A stretch of 64,000 nucleotides of DNA, from assembly GCA_014925825.1 (NCBI GenBank), contig JACGCK010000004.1, positions 744,001-808,000 on the forward strand, in the 5' to 3' direction. Each line of letters begins with the position of its first letter. Positions within the stretch are counted from its first letter, which is position 1. Shown here piece after piece: positions 47,193 through 58,617 of the stretch. The notes below the pieces were generated by a model. The model saw only the letters and a program-made list of their open reading frames with translations, was not told where the DNA came from and ran no database searches. Source of the stretch: Pholiota molesta. Its lineage: Eukaryota; Basidiomycota; Agaricomycetes; Agaricales; Strophariaceae. The position numbers and the translations under genes were made by a program.

Positions 47193-48223
47193 TTAGATTT
47201 CGGGATTTTTACGCAAGATGTACAAGTAGTAATGAAAAGCTTCGCCTAATTGCTTAATTTCTAGAGTCGCACCTTCTTTCTGCAAGTACCGGCGTCGGAA
47301 ATGCGGTTGACCAAATGTCAAGTAAATGAAAACACCTCCTTTACGAAGAACTCTGCCAGATGGTTAGAGATGGTTATATATCAACAACTGTCAGCCTCAC
47401 CTCAATGTTTCGTCTACCTCCTTCGTGCAGTCCTCGATGACTTGTTGAGGGGGGTCCTACGAGGTAACAGATCAAGAGGAAGCTTCATCCTTTTCAAAGC
47501 CAACTCACCCATACATCTCCTTTTGCTGTCATCATAGCATCCATGGTGCCCTTATCAATTGCTACATCGAATGCTTCGTTCTCGAAAGCGAGATCTCGAA
47601 CGTCCATTTCATGCCCTTTATGCTGGTTGACAAATGGTGAAAGGGTAATGCCGGTTCATACACGTACATTCCATTTCTGGTCGTATTTCGCTGTGCCGTT
47701 TCTTCATTTGCGCAATAAGAATTTCTGAGTACTACAGAGGCAACATCATTTTTTTTTTGGTGGTCAGGCATAATAATTTGAACGTACATCCGTGTTGACG
47801 ATGTTGCGATAGCCGTCTTCCCACATCTTCGGAAATGGATTGGTCAATGATGAAGTGATTGAAACTCATATATATGCGGTATATATCAACCCACGTCTTC
47901 TGATAACTTCGAGTTACCACAGCCAAGCATCAGGATTTTTGAAGACTTGTCTGGGATGAGCTCATGCAGCAATTCCGCAGATCGGCATATGATTTGAACC
48001 AATCAAAGGATTCTCCATTATTTTGCCTTTAATTCGTATGTTCAGAGCATTCACAGGAAATGCAGGTGCCAGTATAGTATAATGCTCACTCTGAATACCG
48101 CTGATCCCTACCAGGCATGTTCCAATGTCAACAACACAAGCTGGGGACGAGGGCGGATTACGACACGGACCAGTACTCTTTTGTGCCATATTCTTCGTTT
48201 TTCGAAGGGAGAACCTTGGACAT
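47193..48223 (-). CDS. Class I methyltransferase, EEF1AKMT4/METTL13-N-like, one frame break
   Basis: A probable eEF1A-lysine methyltransferase. The start at 48223 gives MSKVLPSKNEEYGTKEYW. Next come GESFDWFKSYADL, LLHELIPDKSSKILMLGCGN (SAM motif I), SKLSED|MWEDGYRNIVNTD, MDVRDLAFENEAFDVAIDKG and TMDAMMTAKGDVW, then VLRKGGVFIYLTFGQPHF, ending FHYYLYILRKNPEI at 47193. The order LMLGCGNS...DKGTLDA is the signature of this METTL13-related group. Between YADL and ELLHEL the frame is off by one: CGGAA on the coding strand (plus 47975-47976) should have a third G. About 200-230 residues. The exact substrate is inferred from the family. Confidence 0.82.
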
Positions 48224-48449
48224 AATAGATGAAAAGATGATGGCAATGTCGTAGCGTGCAAAAACAGAGAGGAACCTTTTTGATCTTGATCTTGCAAATG
48301 GCTCCTTGGCAGAATAGAGATATAAGATAACCAACATGTTATTATGCGGAGACGACGGCGCCAAACAAATGTGTTCTACTTTCAGCCTCTGCAAGTTGCT
48401 CACATCAATTGATTTCTCTTCTTTTCAAGTCCCTTAACGAACACCTCCA
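48224..48449. promoter_or_regulatory. Divergent promoter region, methyltransferase/RPF1
   Basis: 226 bp between divergent start codons of two translation-related genes. No coding signal and no clear TATA box. Confidence 0.4.
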
Positions 48450-49799
48450 ATGCCTCCTTCACGCTTCGAACCTTCCTCTATCAAAAACAAAATCAAACGA
48501 GAAGAAATTCTCAAAAATCCAAGAAAGCAAGAACCAACAGAAACTTCAAAAAAGATTGGCACAAGCCAAGCTCGAAGCCAATGATCCTGCTGCGAAGAAG
48601 GTGAAGCATTTGGGCAATGTATCTACAACTTTATACTGATATCTATATAAGAAACGACTGGCAGAAAATGTTCCTCGTACTCTGACAACATGAGGGAGTT
48701 CGATCCTTCTATTTTAACTGCCGATCCTTCGACATCAAATGTTCCGGCGAGTCCTCTGCAGAGTCAAAGCTGCAAGACTAGAAGCAGATTTGGACAACGA
48801 CCCATTCGCATCCTACTTCACCTCTACCGAAGATCCTTCTGTTCCACCCAAAATTTTGATTACTACAGGTCCAAAGGCCTCAAAACCTACGTACGAATTC
48901 TGCGATGAGTTGGTGGGCGTGTTTCCTGGAGCCGAATTTATACGGAGAAAGAAAGGGAAAGGCTTTGAAATGGGGCGGATAGCAGGCTGGGCAGCTGACC
49001 GGGGATATAAACACCTTTGCGTCGTGAATGAAGATATGAAAAAACCAAGTTCGTCCATTTGCAAATTCAATATAACCTTCAATTAATCCAAAATACTCAG
49101 ATGCCATAACTCTTGTTCATCTACCAAATGGACCATCAGCTTATTTTAAGCTTACTTCTATTGAACTCACAAAACAAATATTCGTACGTCCAGCGACTTT
49201 ACATGTTCTCCCTATATGCTTATCTTTTCACAGGGACATGCACGCGCAACCCCTCATTTCCCCGAACTTGTCTCAATGGTTTCGTTACGCGACTTGGTCA
49301 TGCTGTAGGCCGGATGTTCCAGACCACATTCCCCCACTACCAGAATTTCAAGGTCGTCAAGTTGTGACACTACATAACCAAAGAGATTTCCTCTTTTTCA
49401 GACGCCACCGGTTTGTCGCACCCGACCCTGTTTCCTACTTAAATTAATGTGCTCGTTCTAGATATGCATTCCGGTCTACAGAAAAAGTAGCTCTGCAAGA
49501 GATTGGTCCTCGATTCACCCTGAAACTGCGGTGGATGAAGAAGGGAATTCCTGCAGTCTATAATTATGGAGAAGATGCTAAGCCCTTAGCGTTTGATACA
49601 CTACCAACCGAAGGTGTTGAAGCGTCTACAGGACCATCTGAAGAGGCCGTGCCAAAAAAGACCATTCCGCCCAAGCAGGATGAGTTTATCTGGGCTTGGA
49701 AGGTCAGTGTTTCTTTTGTGAACATTAACGACACCGCTGACTCAATATCAATAACCATAGCCGGAACTGGAAACTAGTAGAAAAACATTTTTCCTATAA
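48450..49799 (+). CDS. RPF1: Ribosome production factor 1 (Brix domain), many frame breaks
   Basis: Rpf1 is a nucleolar Brix-domain protein needed for 27S pre-rRNA processing in 60S assembly. The start at 48450 gives MPPSRFEPSSIKNKIKREEI. Other frames supply NQQKLQKRLAQAKLEANDPA, MREFDPSILTADPSTSNVP and RLEADLDNDPFASYFTSTED, then a long clean run PPKILITTGPKASKPTYEFC, FIRRKKGKGFEMGRIAGWAA, YKHLCVVNEDMKKP. The Brix C-terminus has ITLVHLPNGPSAYFKLTSIE, GHARATPHFPEL, VVTLHNQRDFLFFRRHR|YAFR and PRFTLKLRWMKKGIPAVYNY. The final exon gives PELETSRKTFFL to the stop at 49797-49799. Breaks at about 48513-48530, 48684, 48752-48768, 49271 and 49331-49335 each fit one or two missing bases in runs. The gene is essential in yeast, so decay is unlikely. 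Confidence 0.88.
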
Positions 49800-50219
49800 T
49801 ATTGTTGTTATTAGAATATGATACCATTCCACACTATCGAATCCTTTGCGTTTCTACCAGATATTGCAAGAATGAGTACCGCTGGCATAACTGCATTCTG
49901 CAAGATATATGGAACAGATGAAGCAATGATGCTAGATTTTGCCCCGACCCCTTTACACATTAGAACTGTATTTGAAACTTGATATTTATTTTATCCATTT
50001 CCCAATGACTATCACATCCATTTGACCGTAAGTTCATCTTCCAACTGCGTGGACACATCCATTTTTAGAGTGCGGCACTTTTATTATAGGTCGTAAATAA
50101 TAAGTTAATAACACCCAGCGCTATTGCAAAACACATGGGCCCATCGGAGTAACATTATCTCCAAGAGAGGTGGGTCGCGTAGGCAATGCTTATCCTGGGG
50201 CTTGTAGGGTATGGAGCAC
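49800..50219. other. Convergent 3' region, RPF1/carnitine acetyltransferase
   Basis: 420 bp between two convergent stop codons, AT-rich on the RPF1 side with several TTATTTT/AATAA-like signals. No gene seen. Confidence 0.4.
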
Positions 50220-52609
50220 TCACAGTTTCGCACTGCGATGTCCCTTGTGGGTGGCAACTTCCTTGTGGAGTTTATAGATGTCGTCTGCGGCCTTGGCTAT
50301 CTCTTGTACAAATTCGGCGTTGGGCATCTCTTTGCGAGATGTGATGGTATATTGCAAACGATCTAAACAACAATAATTTAAGCATTGGTTGGGTCCACAG
50401 TCGTTAGAATATGACTTGCCGTCATATCCGGTCATGTAAGCCACCCCGAAACCATCTGGGACGACCTGGTTGTAGGAGCAAGATGAGGTGAGGATGATGA
50501 CTACCAGATAAAATGTGCAGATCTTGATCCTACCTCGCCCCAACCATAAACAGGGAAATGCTTAGAAAATATAGCAGATGTGCTCAAAACCCAGTTGGAT
50601 GATCTCTGGAACACAGGATCGCTGTACATTTCAGGGAGCGCTTCGCCTTCTTTCAATACCTTCTTCAAGCCTAAACGTAATCATCCGTCAATATGCCTTT
50701 CGACTTGTAGATATAATGGCTACCGAAGAGATGGCGGTCAACACCCTGACCTTGTCCGCCTGCCTTGGCTAGATTGACGTGCTTTTTGGTGGCTTGATCG
50801 AAGAGCTGCTTGCGAATTTCTGAGGTCGCGGAAGGATCGTCCATACTTTCGACCCATGCATCAGCTTCGCTGGTTACAACGCGGATGGCCTCTGTACGAC
50901 CCTTGTAGAATTTACGCGTAGAGGCAGCCTCGTATGTTCCGCCGGTTCGCTTCTTATCTCCAAGGAGGCGCCTATATGCCAGTTGAACGATCATCTGTGC
51001 CCAAGAATCCGGGAGACGGAGAATGCCTTGATGGCGCTTTTCCATAGGATGTCAGGAGGAAATTGAGTTCTTGACTTTCCGAAAGCTCTGCAGCCGCCTT
51101 GTCTGCGACATCGATGGCCTGCGCAGTCTCTGGGGTAACTTCCCAGTCCAGAGGGGTAGGAGAAGCAAGATCGTTGCCGACAGGTTTGCCGTGGTCGAAG
51201 GCCGGGTCATAGAGCATATCGAGAACCTCGTCGCACATGCGTGCTGTGGGTGTGCCGTCCATAACAGAGTGTTCTCCCATAAGTCCAGCATATGCATTGT
51301 CAAATACGATGAATTGAACCGGCTTATCCACCCATCGATTGCGCAGGCCGACGGGAATTCCGCCGATGATATCTCCATGCCAGAGTGCACGACTGTGGTG
51401 AATAGGATCTGTTGGACGAGATGAATCAAGGGCGATAACAAATGCGGATGAGTGAATGGCTTCAACAATTTTCGCATTGTGAGTTTGGGAGGTTAGTTCT
51501 GTATAGTCCTAGATATAAATCAGTTTATGCATAGAAAAGGGCTATCAATACATAAGTCATACCTTGGCCCAGACATCTCGATTTGAGGCGGTTAGGACAC
51601 CGACACCGGGGTATTCCTGAAGGGTATTGTTATAAATATATTGAATTTGCCTGTCGTTATTAGCTAGAAGAAGATCTCCTATGCAGAATATACGTACCTT
51701 TCCAGTTCCTGAGTGCTTAGAATCTTGCCATTACGGATAGCATCAAGCTTCCAGACGCGATTCTTTCTAATAACAACAATATGTGTGTCCAAATCTCCAC
51801 TGTCCCCCTGTTTTGCATAAGAAATGCTGTAATCTAATCCTTCTGCTGGAACTCTGCAACAGTCGAACATCCATCTATGAAGAGTTAGATTCACTGAATC
51901 ATAAAGCTAGGATAAGAAATCCTACCTGTAGGTATCCATGCATATTGGTCCCTCCTTGGTGGATTCTGGTTTGATCAGGCCTTGTTTGAGCTTTTGCCTG
52001 AAAATCAGCGCAGACCTAGCGATGCCAGCGGCGCGACCAGCGGGGGATTGGGGCAGGTGGGACGGTTGACTATCGAATCCATCTATCCCAGATGAGAAAT
52101 ATAGTATGGGTGAAAAGAAAAATCTGCGTACAATAATAGGAAACATTGACGACCACCTATGAAAGTTCAGTACTACACGAGGGTACTGCTGCTATAGGCT
52201 GCTATTTCACGTACCGAATCTCGATAACCCAAGTATCCAGCGTCATCCCACCATTCCTCCAGCCAATGCGGGCGCTCAGCAGCTCTTCCTAACAAACGCT
52301 CGTGGAGTTCCGGTCCTTTTGTAGCCGCAAAGGTATCAATCTTCTTTGCCACCGCGTTATATTCATCCTCGGACCATGCGATAGGCTTTAGGGACTCTTT
52401 CAGACGGGCCACGGTATCCTCAAGCGTGGCACTGGAAGCTGCGGAAGAGCGCGCTGCCCTGCGAACGTGAGGGTTCCAGGAAGAGATTCCGGCGCAGCAG
52501 CCTTCCAATGAATTGGGCGGCGTCTAACAGAAGCGGATTTGGACGCCATTTGTCGGTAAGTGTTCTGAGATATCGAGAGGAATGTTCCCTGCGATTTCCG
52601 AGCTAACAT
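50220..52609 (-). CDS. Carnitine O-acetyltransferase, with N-terminal presequence and C-terminal AKL
   Basis: Moves acetyl groups between CoA and carnitine so that they can cross organelle membranes. Two in-frame starts are present: 52609 (MLARKSQGTFLSISQNTYRQ, presequence-like) and 52549 (MASKSASVRRRPI). The core has QRALPQLPVP, EEWWDDAGYLGYRDSV, DTYRWMFDCCRVP, the catalytic histidine in GLMGEHSVMDGTP (codon 51269-51271) and TEAIRVVTSEADAWVESM, with YGWGEVVPDGFGVAYMTG near the end. It closes GHRSAKL, a peroxisomal PTS1 variant. Frame breaks lie at 52426 (VP|PLEDTVARL), 51060-51062 (ELNF|PPDILWKS) and 51011-51013 (FSVS|PDSWAQM), each one base short in a run. About 640 residues. Confidence 0.9.
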
Positions 52610-53943
52610 CGCTCTGGCCAGACAGGCAGTGTGTGTTGCGCCTTGCTTTCACCGGCTTTCGTTTAGCACCTGATTTTTACAACGGGCATCCGAATCCAAG
52701 TACTGGCAGCCCAAGATGGGTTCCGGCTAAGGTACCCGCATCCGGGGTAGCTCTGATCGCCAGCCGATCAACCAAACGCATTGTTTCTGTGACACTACTG
52801 AGTCACTAGCGCCAACACAGGCCAACACCGCTCAAAGTACTGCGCATTGATATCGGACTTTATGTCTTCATGTATTCTCCGGTCACATTAAATTTGCTTT
52901 TTCATGGGTCGTCTTCAAAATTCAACTAAAATTCAACTAGAATCTATCAAAATCGAACCGAAACGCAGCATACTACTTGCATACTACAGCCCCAGCTAGA
53001 GTCCGATATACGATCTTATTCGATAGGCAGGTCAGGTAGCCTTTCTTTGTAGAGAAACGCTACACAGAATACGAAATGGATACCTTTTGAAATGCTATAC
53101 ATACACATACTTGATGGAAACACACAGCCTCATTTTTTTGCAATTTCCAGCTATCGAGCGACCAAAAATTCTCCTCTCTGACTTGTGACTCGTGAAGCAA
53201 GTTAAACTCGGAGACAATCAAATTTATATCTTTGACAAGATGACCATTCAATTGTCCGGGTAAAATTGGTGGGTGCGTTCTCAATTGCTTGGTAGCTTTA
53301 CATTTGCTACAGCATTGAATATTTTTCTTAGCCGCAACATTATCCTGAAATTTACTGGCCACCGCTGTACAACGACGGCAAGCCCAAGATAGTACATTTT
53401 ACTGACTTCTTCAAGACTTCTTGCAAGGCTGATTTCTTCGCATCTTTTATGGTTAGGTGCCTCGAGCCGGACCGCGAATGGCACACGACTACATTGCCTA
53501 TCGAGATGATGGGAACTGGACTCTTTTAAAGAGACACCAGAACCAAAGCAGAACAGATTCCGGGGACGTGTTTTCTAGAATCTAATTACTATCACACATG
53601 TACAGGTTTGTCTGTGAGTGGTATTGATTATTGCCGGCCCGCCGCCGAGTTGCTTGAAAGTAGCGATGTCGATGCCTATAACGATGTCCGTTGAACGTTG
53701 TTTTTCAGAGATGAGGTTGTACATGTATAATTGGGTAAGATGGGCCCCAGAATTAGTGAAATTAGAAGTGGACATTGCATATAATTCATGTCGATAGTGT
53801 GACGGTTTCTTGTGAACGGGGTCGATGACAAAGCACCGAGATCATAGTTGTGCTGCGGGCTGAGCGGTGTGAACAGCCAAACCTAACATGTCCACTATCG
53901 CCTTTTGGCGTTGACTCCCACTTCTCATTCTCATTCTTCACGT
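52610..53943. other. 1.3-kb intergenic region
   Basis: Holds the carnitine acetyltransferase and PB1/ZZ promoters. Three overlapping minus-strand frames (53060-53362, 53281-53484, 53575-53775), of 65-100 codons, could belong to a small spliced gene, with peptides such as CCSKCKATKQLRTHPP and MSTSNFTNSGAHLTQLYMYN. I recognise no family and no consistent splice set, so no gene is called. Confidence 0.35.
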
Positions 53944-56900
53944 ATGTCTAGCTCAGCCGACAAGCTCGTTGTGAAATGTACGTTCGACAAATGGCATAAG
54001 CGCATCGTATTCAACTCGGCGCGCAACTGTTCTTATGATCTGCTAAAGAAGAAAGTGTGTTTGGCATTTCCCTGGTCTGGAGGAACTCATCTCAGCTGAG
54101 AAATAGGTGGAAGAATGTTTTTCGCTCTATAACGCTGCATATACCATCTCGTATAAAGATGACGACGGAGAGATATCCAATATCGCAACGGACGGCGATC
54201 TCGTAGAAGCAATCCAATACTTCCAAGCAGGCGACGATGCGCCCATGTCTTCTGCGGCTTCTATACTATCTGGGCGGAGCTTTGGCCCACGCAAGATTAC
54301 ACTCCGCGTCAACATCATGGTAGATTACGATGGGCTCAGCTTATCCGATACTTCGTCTCTGGCCAGTATTGACGAATTCAAAGGACGGAACGGCAGTCAA
54401 CTATCGTTCTCCTATGGTACACCGAACGCTGAGCTGGATGACGACTCAGTGACAGTGAGTTCAAGGGATCCAGGCTCATCAACTCGTAATGGAAAGTCAT
54501 TTGGATCGTCGCTCAAGTCCCTCGCGAAACAAAGGAGTTTCGTGAACTCGGATCACAAGAGTAAATCGAGTGCGGGACAGCGGTCCACCCACCGACCGCA
54601 GAAAGGGTCGCCCGTGGTAGATAATACTTCGCTTCATGAACTTACAAACCCCTTCGATGACGAGGAATCAGCCATTACCGCCGCCGAGCGCTTTCCAGCA
54701 GACCCAACTGCCATATTTGAGCGTCTCAAGCACTCGGAAACGCTGCAAGACGATTCATCAAGCGTAAACACAGACTCTCTAGCGGCGAGCAAGCGCGGTG
54801 CAGCATGGCTTCGGGATCAAAACGAAAGGACTATTCGGTCGATGTTGGGTGCACTGCCCGAACCATCAATATCCGATGACCGTTCATTTTCTCTGGAGTC
54901 GCAAGACGATCCCCTCGGTGGTGACCTCGCTCTCGAAAGAGATACACGCGGAAGATACTACTACACATATACATCCGGGTCTGCGTCTCAGTTCCAAGGA
55001 TCGGGGGATGAAGAAGCGCAAAGCGGGAATGGAGATGCCGACGTATATCTTTTCCAAAGCATGCGCGGTCCACGTCCTACTTCAATGCAGTTGAATTGGC
55101 TGGCAGACCAGCGGGTCGACAAGCCAAGAAACTGGAAATTGGAAAGCGACCTGAAGTCTATATCTATTCAAGAAGAACCAACGAGCAACCCACATCATTC
55201 TATTGACAAGGATTTACTCCCGTTCCTTCCAGTCACTGGTCCGGCGCCGGAGATTTTGACTGATTGCTCGAGTTGCGGCCTGCTACTCAGAGACATTCGA
55301 TATATTTGCTCCACATGTGGTCCAAAGACCCCTGCTCATACATTTACGTTGGAGAAAGGGAAGGAGAAGGACTCGTCTCCTGTCAGCTCCTACACATACC
55401 CTCCGAGTCCAAGCCACGGGCTATTCTCCAGTCCAAATTCCAGCTCCTCGCAGACCTACGTTGCAAGTGTGAATACGCTCGAAACGCAGCGATACAAACC
55501 ATTGCCATCTATACCGTCCGCTCCCTCATTACCCTCCCTTAACTCCATGTTCGGGGGATCCGGAACGCATCTGAACGTCCCCACTTCACCATCGCAGCCA
55601 TCTCAAGGTTATGAGCTTTGTTCCGCATGTCTAGAATCTGTTGGGATTAACCACGCCATAGAGGGTGGATTGGCTGCTCCAGGCTCATCGCCGATCATCG
55701 GTAATATGTCTCCTCATGATGATCCGGAACGGGCGTCGCAATGGCGGCGTGCAGCACCGAAAAAAGGTCAACTACGCCATGCATATCACGAGAAAGTCTG
55801 GGGCCATCTCGGTTGGGAGGACGTTGGTATGTATTATCATCTTGCTCGCTACACATATTAACTAACCGTTCCTACAGTATTAGATGAAGCGCTAATATCT
55901 CAATGTTCGCTATGTTCTGCTGTGACTGAGAATAAGCGCTATAAGTGCGTCTCTTGCTCGAAGATGCATCTTTGTAGAGCATGTTACCGGTTTGTCGACT
56001 TTGTCATTGTTCATTTTGATATCGACTCATTGATGCACTCAACAGACAAGTTCATGAATTACATCCTTCCCATCCCTTCCTGATCATTCCCGACAAACCA
56101 GAAGACACAATTCTTGCTGATTCTGACTACGATCCGACCCTGGTACCCAATCCTCATGAAGAATTATGTAAGTGATTTAGTGAATGCCACTGGATGATTT
56201 TATTCACGACTTTCTTGTAGCCCTTACGCATCCGGGTGTCAAATGCGCGCAGTATGTAGCACTCCATTTTCATTCTGATGAACCTCACGTCAAGCAATTA
56301 ATAGTTGTCTCCTCGATATTGTTGGGGCCCGGTTTCACTGTGCAATCTGTGATTCAGTGGACATATGCTCCAATTGTGAATCAGCTGGCCTCCCAGGAAA
56401 TCTCCACTCCGCTGATGGTGGACACACTTCCTCCCATATCCTCATTAAGGTCTGTGAAATCATATACTCTATATCTTAGTCAAACTTAAGGGGTTACGCA
56501 AAGATTCCTTATCCCCTGGAAACTACGGAGGTGAGTTGGGGTCAATCTCTGCGGGTTCGCCGACTAAAAAATGTTATTTAGCTCCAAAATGCAAGTCGAC
56601 GAGCCTTATATCTTTGGACGGGGAGGGATGCGGCCAATGTTGGGTTTACTGCCCCAAGATCAAAAGCAGAATCCGAGCTATCTTACGCCCATACCATGAT
56701 TGGCTCGCGATCAACCAGAGATGGTCATTTTCATGCTGCAATTAACCATCGTCTTTTTTGCAATGGCTGCGGACACGTAAGCTTTCCTGCATGTTCCGTT
56801 CATCCTTGTTCTTAATCCTTGATTATATAATGGTGTTCAGCTTATCACTAGCGTCCGGTATCAATGTGGGCATTGTCCTTCAAAACCAACTGCGTACAAC

Positions 56901-57593
56901 TTGGTGAGAATCTCTGAATGAGGTGAAACAACATTGAGTTAATGTCATTTTTCTCATAGTGCGCTAGTTGTGAAGCAAGGTCTTATTTGATTCACGATCC
57001 TGAGCACATTTTCTTCAAGCTACCCAAACCAGTCTTCCGCCCATTAGAATCCCACTATCCAATGTTACCATTACTGTAAGTTGTAGCTTCGATGCCAAAG
57101 TCCAGATGACTTAAACCGTTGTAGGTACAGCACTCCAGCTGGCCCTGCTCCAAACGCCCCACGAAGTAATGATCCCAAAGGTAAGTTATTGAACTGAGAA
57201 GGTTGACCGCCATGAATTGACTCGTTCCCTGCGATTAGCTTACCTTTCTTCACTCGTCCACCAGGCAGCTTTTTGCGATCGTTGCATGGTGCGCATCCAG
57301 GGCGAGTGGTTCCGATGTGCCTATTGCAACATCGATCTGTGCGACGCATGTGAATCAGTGGACACGCACGATGATACTCACGTTTTTCTTGTTTTCAAAT
57401 CTCAGGTAGGTTTCTTGTTGGCTTCTTCTACACCAAGTCTGACAGACATTCACAGGTTAACATGCAGCTATTCAAGTAAGTACTCCCGCTTTCATAGATG
57501 ATGTGATCTTGATAGATTGCCCACAGGAACTTTGCCGATCTAGAGAATCCAGAAGGCGGTCCCCCTGTAATTGGCTACCCAGTCTATGCCTGA
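53944..57593 (+). CDS. PB1-domain protein with about five ZZ zinc fingers (NBR1/p62-like)
   Basis: PB1 plus ZZ is the layout of selective-autophagy receptors NBR1 and p62; the role here is inferred. The start at 53944 gives MSSSADKLVVKCTFDKWHKR. The PB1 domain includes the basic RIVFNSARNCSYDLLKKK and the acidic OPCA stretch YKDDDGEISNIATDGDLVEA. A 350-residue disordered Ser/Asp-rich middle follows. ZZ units are: CSSCGLLLRDIRYICSTCG with a displaced YELCSACLESVGINH; CSLCSAVTENKRYKCVSCSK; CAHCLLDIVGARFHCAICDS; CNGCGHLITSVRYQCGHCPS; and CDRCMVRIQGEWFRCAYCNI. Many short introns interrupt the second half. It ends PPVIGYPVYA at 57593. No FW (Ig-like) or UBA domain was seen, unlike classical NBR1. 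Confidence 0.85.
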
Positions 57594-57695
57594 ATTATTT
57601 ATATACCTGTATCATATATTCATCAACGAAAAGAAATCATATTATGTGGAACAGAGCGAGTTATACATCATTGCAAGGCGCAGTCGATATATGAA

Positions 57696-58294
57696 CTATC
57701 CCTTTTTGAATCCTAGTAATGCTTGTCAATGTCATATTTAAGCATCAACTAAAAGTCAACATACCTAGTCTGCGTCTCTCATAGAATAGGTCTGTTCTAC
57801 TCGCTCCCAAATTTACAATTTTGGGACAACCGTCTCTGTCTTTTTCCAATCTCGTACATTCAGCACAATAATAAGCATCCGAGATACCTATTGGCATGGT
57901 CAATAAGGGGGTATGATATATAACCGGACCACTCACCAGGTGCTCCGCAGATGATGCAACGGCCGCCATATGTGCCAAAGTTGCATTCATCGCAAATTCG
58001 AACCAAAGTTTCTGGTCTGACGTACGAATCGCATACAGGGCTAAGAACTAACGTCAATAGAGCAAGTACATTGCTGTAAGACCATCACTCACCATTTGCC
58101 ATCACACTTCTCACAAAGGCGGCCAATAGCTGGAAATTCCAAATGTTAAGTACTTCTGTCTATAGAGATAATCTCGCTCCCTTACCAATGCCAGGCTGCC
58201 GCCGACACATGATCAAATCTGCGAGAAAAACATAGTGTTAGTGAGATACGAAGTATGATAGTTATGAAAATGTACCTGGATGATGTTTAGACAT
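57696..58294 (-). CDS. SF3b complex protein PHF5A/Rds3
   Basis: A zinc-knot subunit of SF3b in U2 snRNP that helps hold the branch point. The start at 58294 gives [20 protein letters not shown]. Further exons give [65 protein letters not shown] and [20 protein letters not shown], following human PHF5A almost residue for residue. An intron (GTATGTTGAC...CATTACTAG) leads to a 17-bp terminal exon at 57696-57712 encoding GFKKG and stop. Reading through instead would give the unrelated MLTFS. Length about 110 residues, normal. Convergent with the PB1/ZZ gene. Confidence 0.96.
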
Positions 58295-58617
58295 CTCAGG
58301 GAAGCAAGATGGGAGTCGTGGATGGACGTTGGGTGAATGCGAAGGTCAACTGACTGGAAGAGTCAGAGCTGTATTCATAGATTCTTGGTAATCCGCTTAT
58401 GTCATAAGTAATGCACGGGACTGTCGGCCCGATTTGCAAAGCAGGCGACGAGACGGTGTGCTAAACTTCAGATCAGACAAAGATGACATTGGATTGTATG
58501 CGCGAAAGCTTGTTATAGAGTTGTGTATGTAGTGGGTCTAATATCAAGTATGGAGAACTAATAACACAGGATACAGAATGATACGATGTGGGACAAACGA
58601 GAGACAGAAATTAGGCA
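58295..58617. other. Intergenic between PHF5A and UFD4
   Basis: About 320 bp containing the PHF5A promoter and the UFD4 3' UTR (both genes on the minus strand). No coding signal. Confidence 0.4.

Noticed and set aside
53060..53775. Possible small spliced gene on the minus strand
   Set aside because: The three frames overlap, no splice set joins them and no family resemblance was found.
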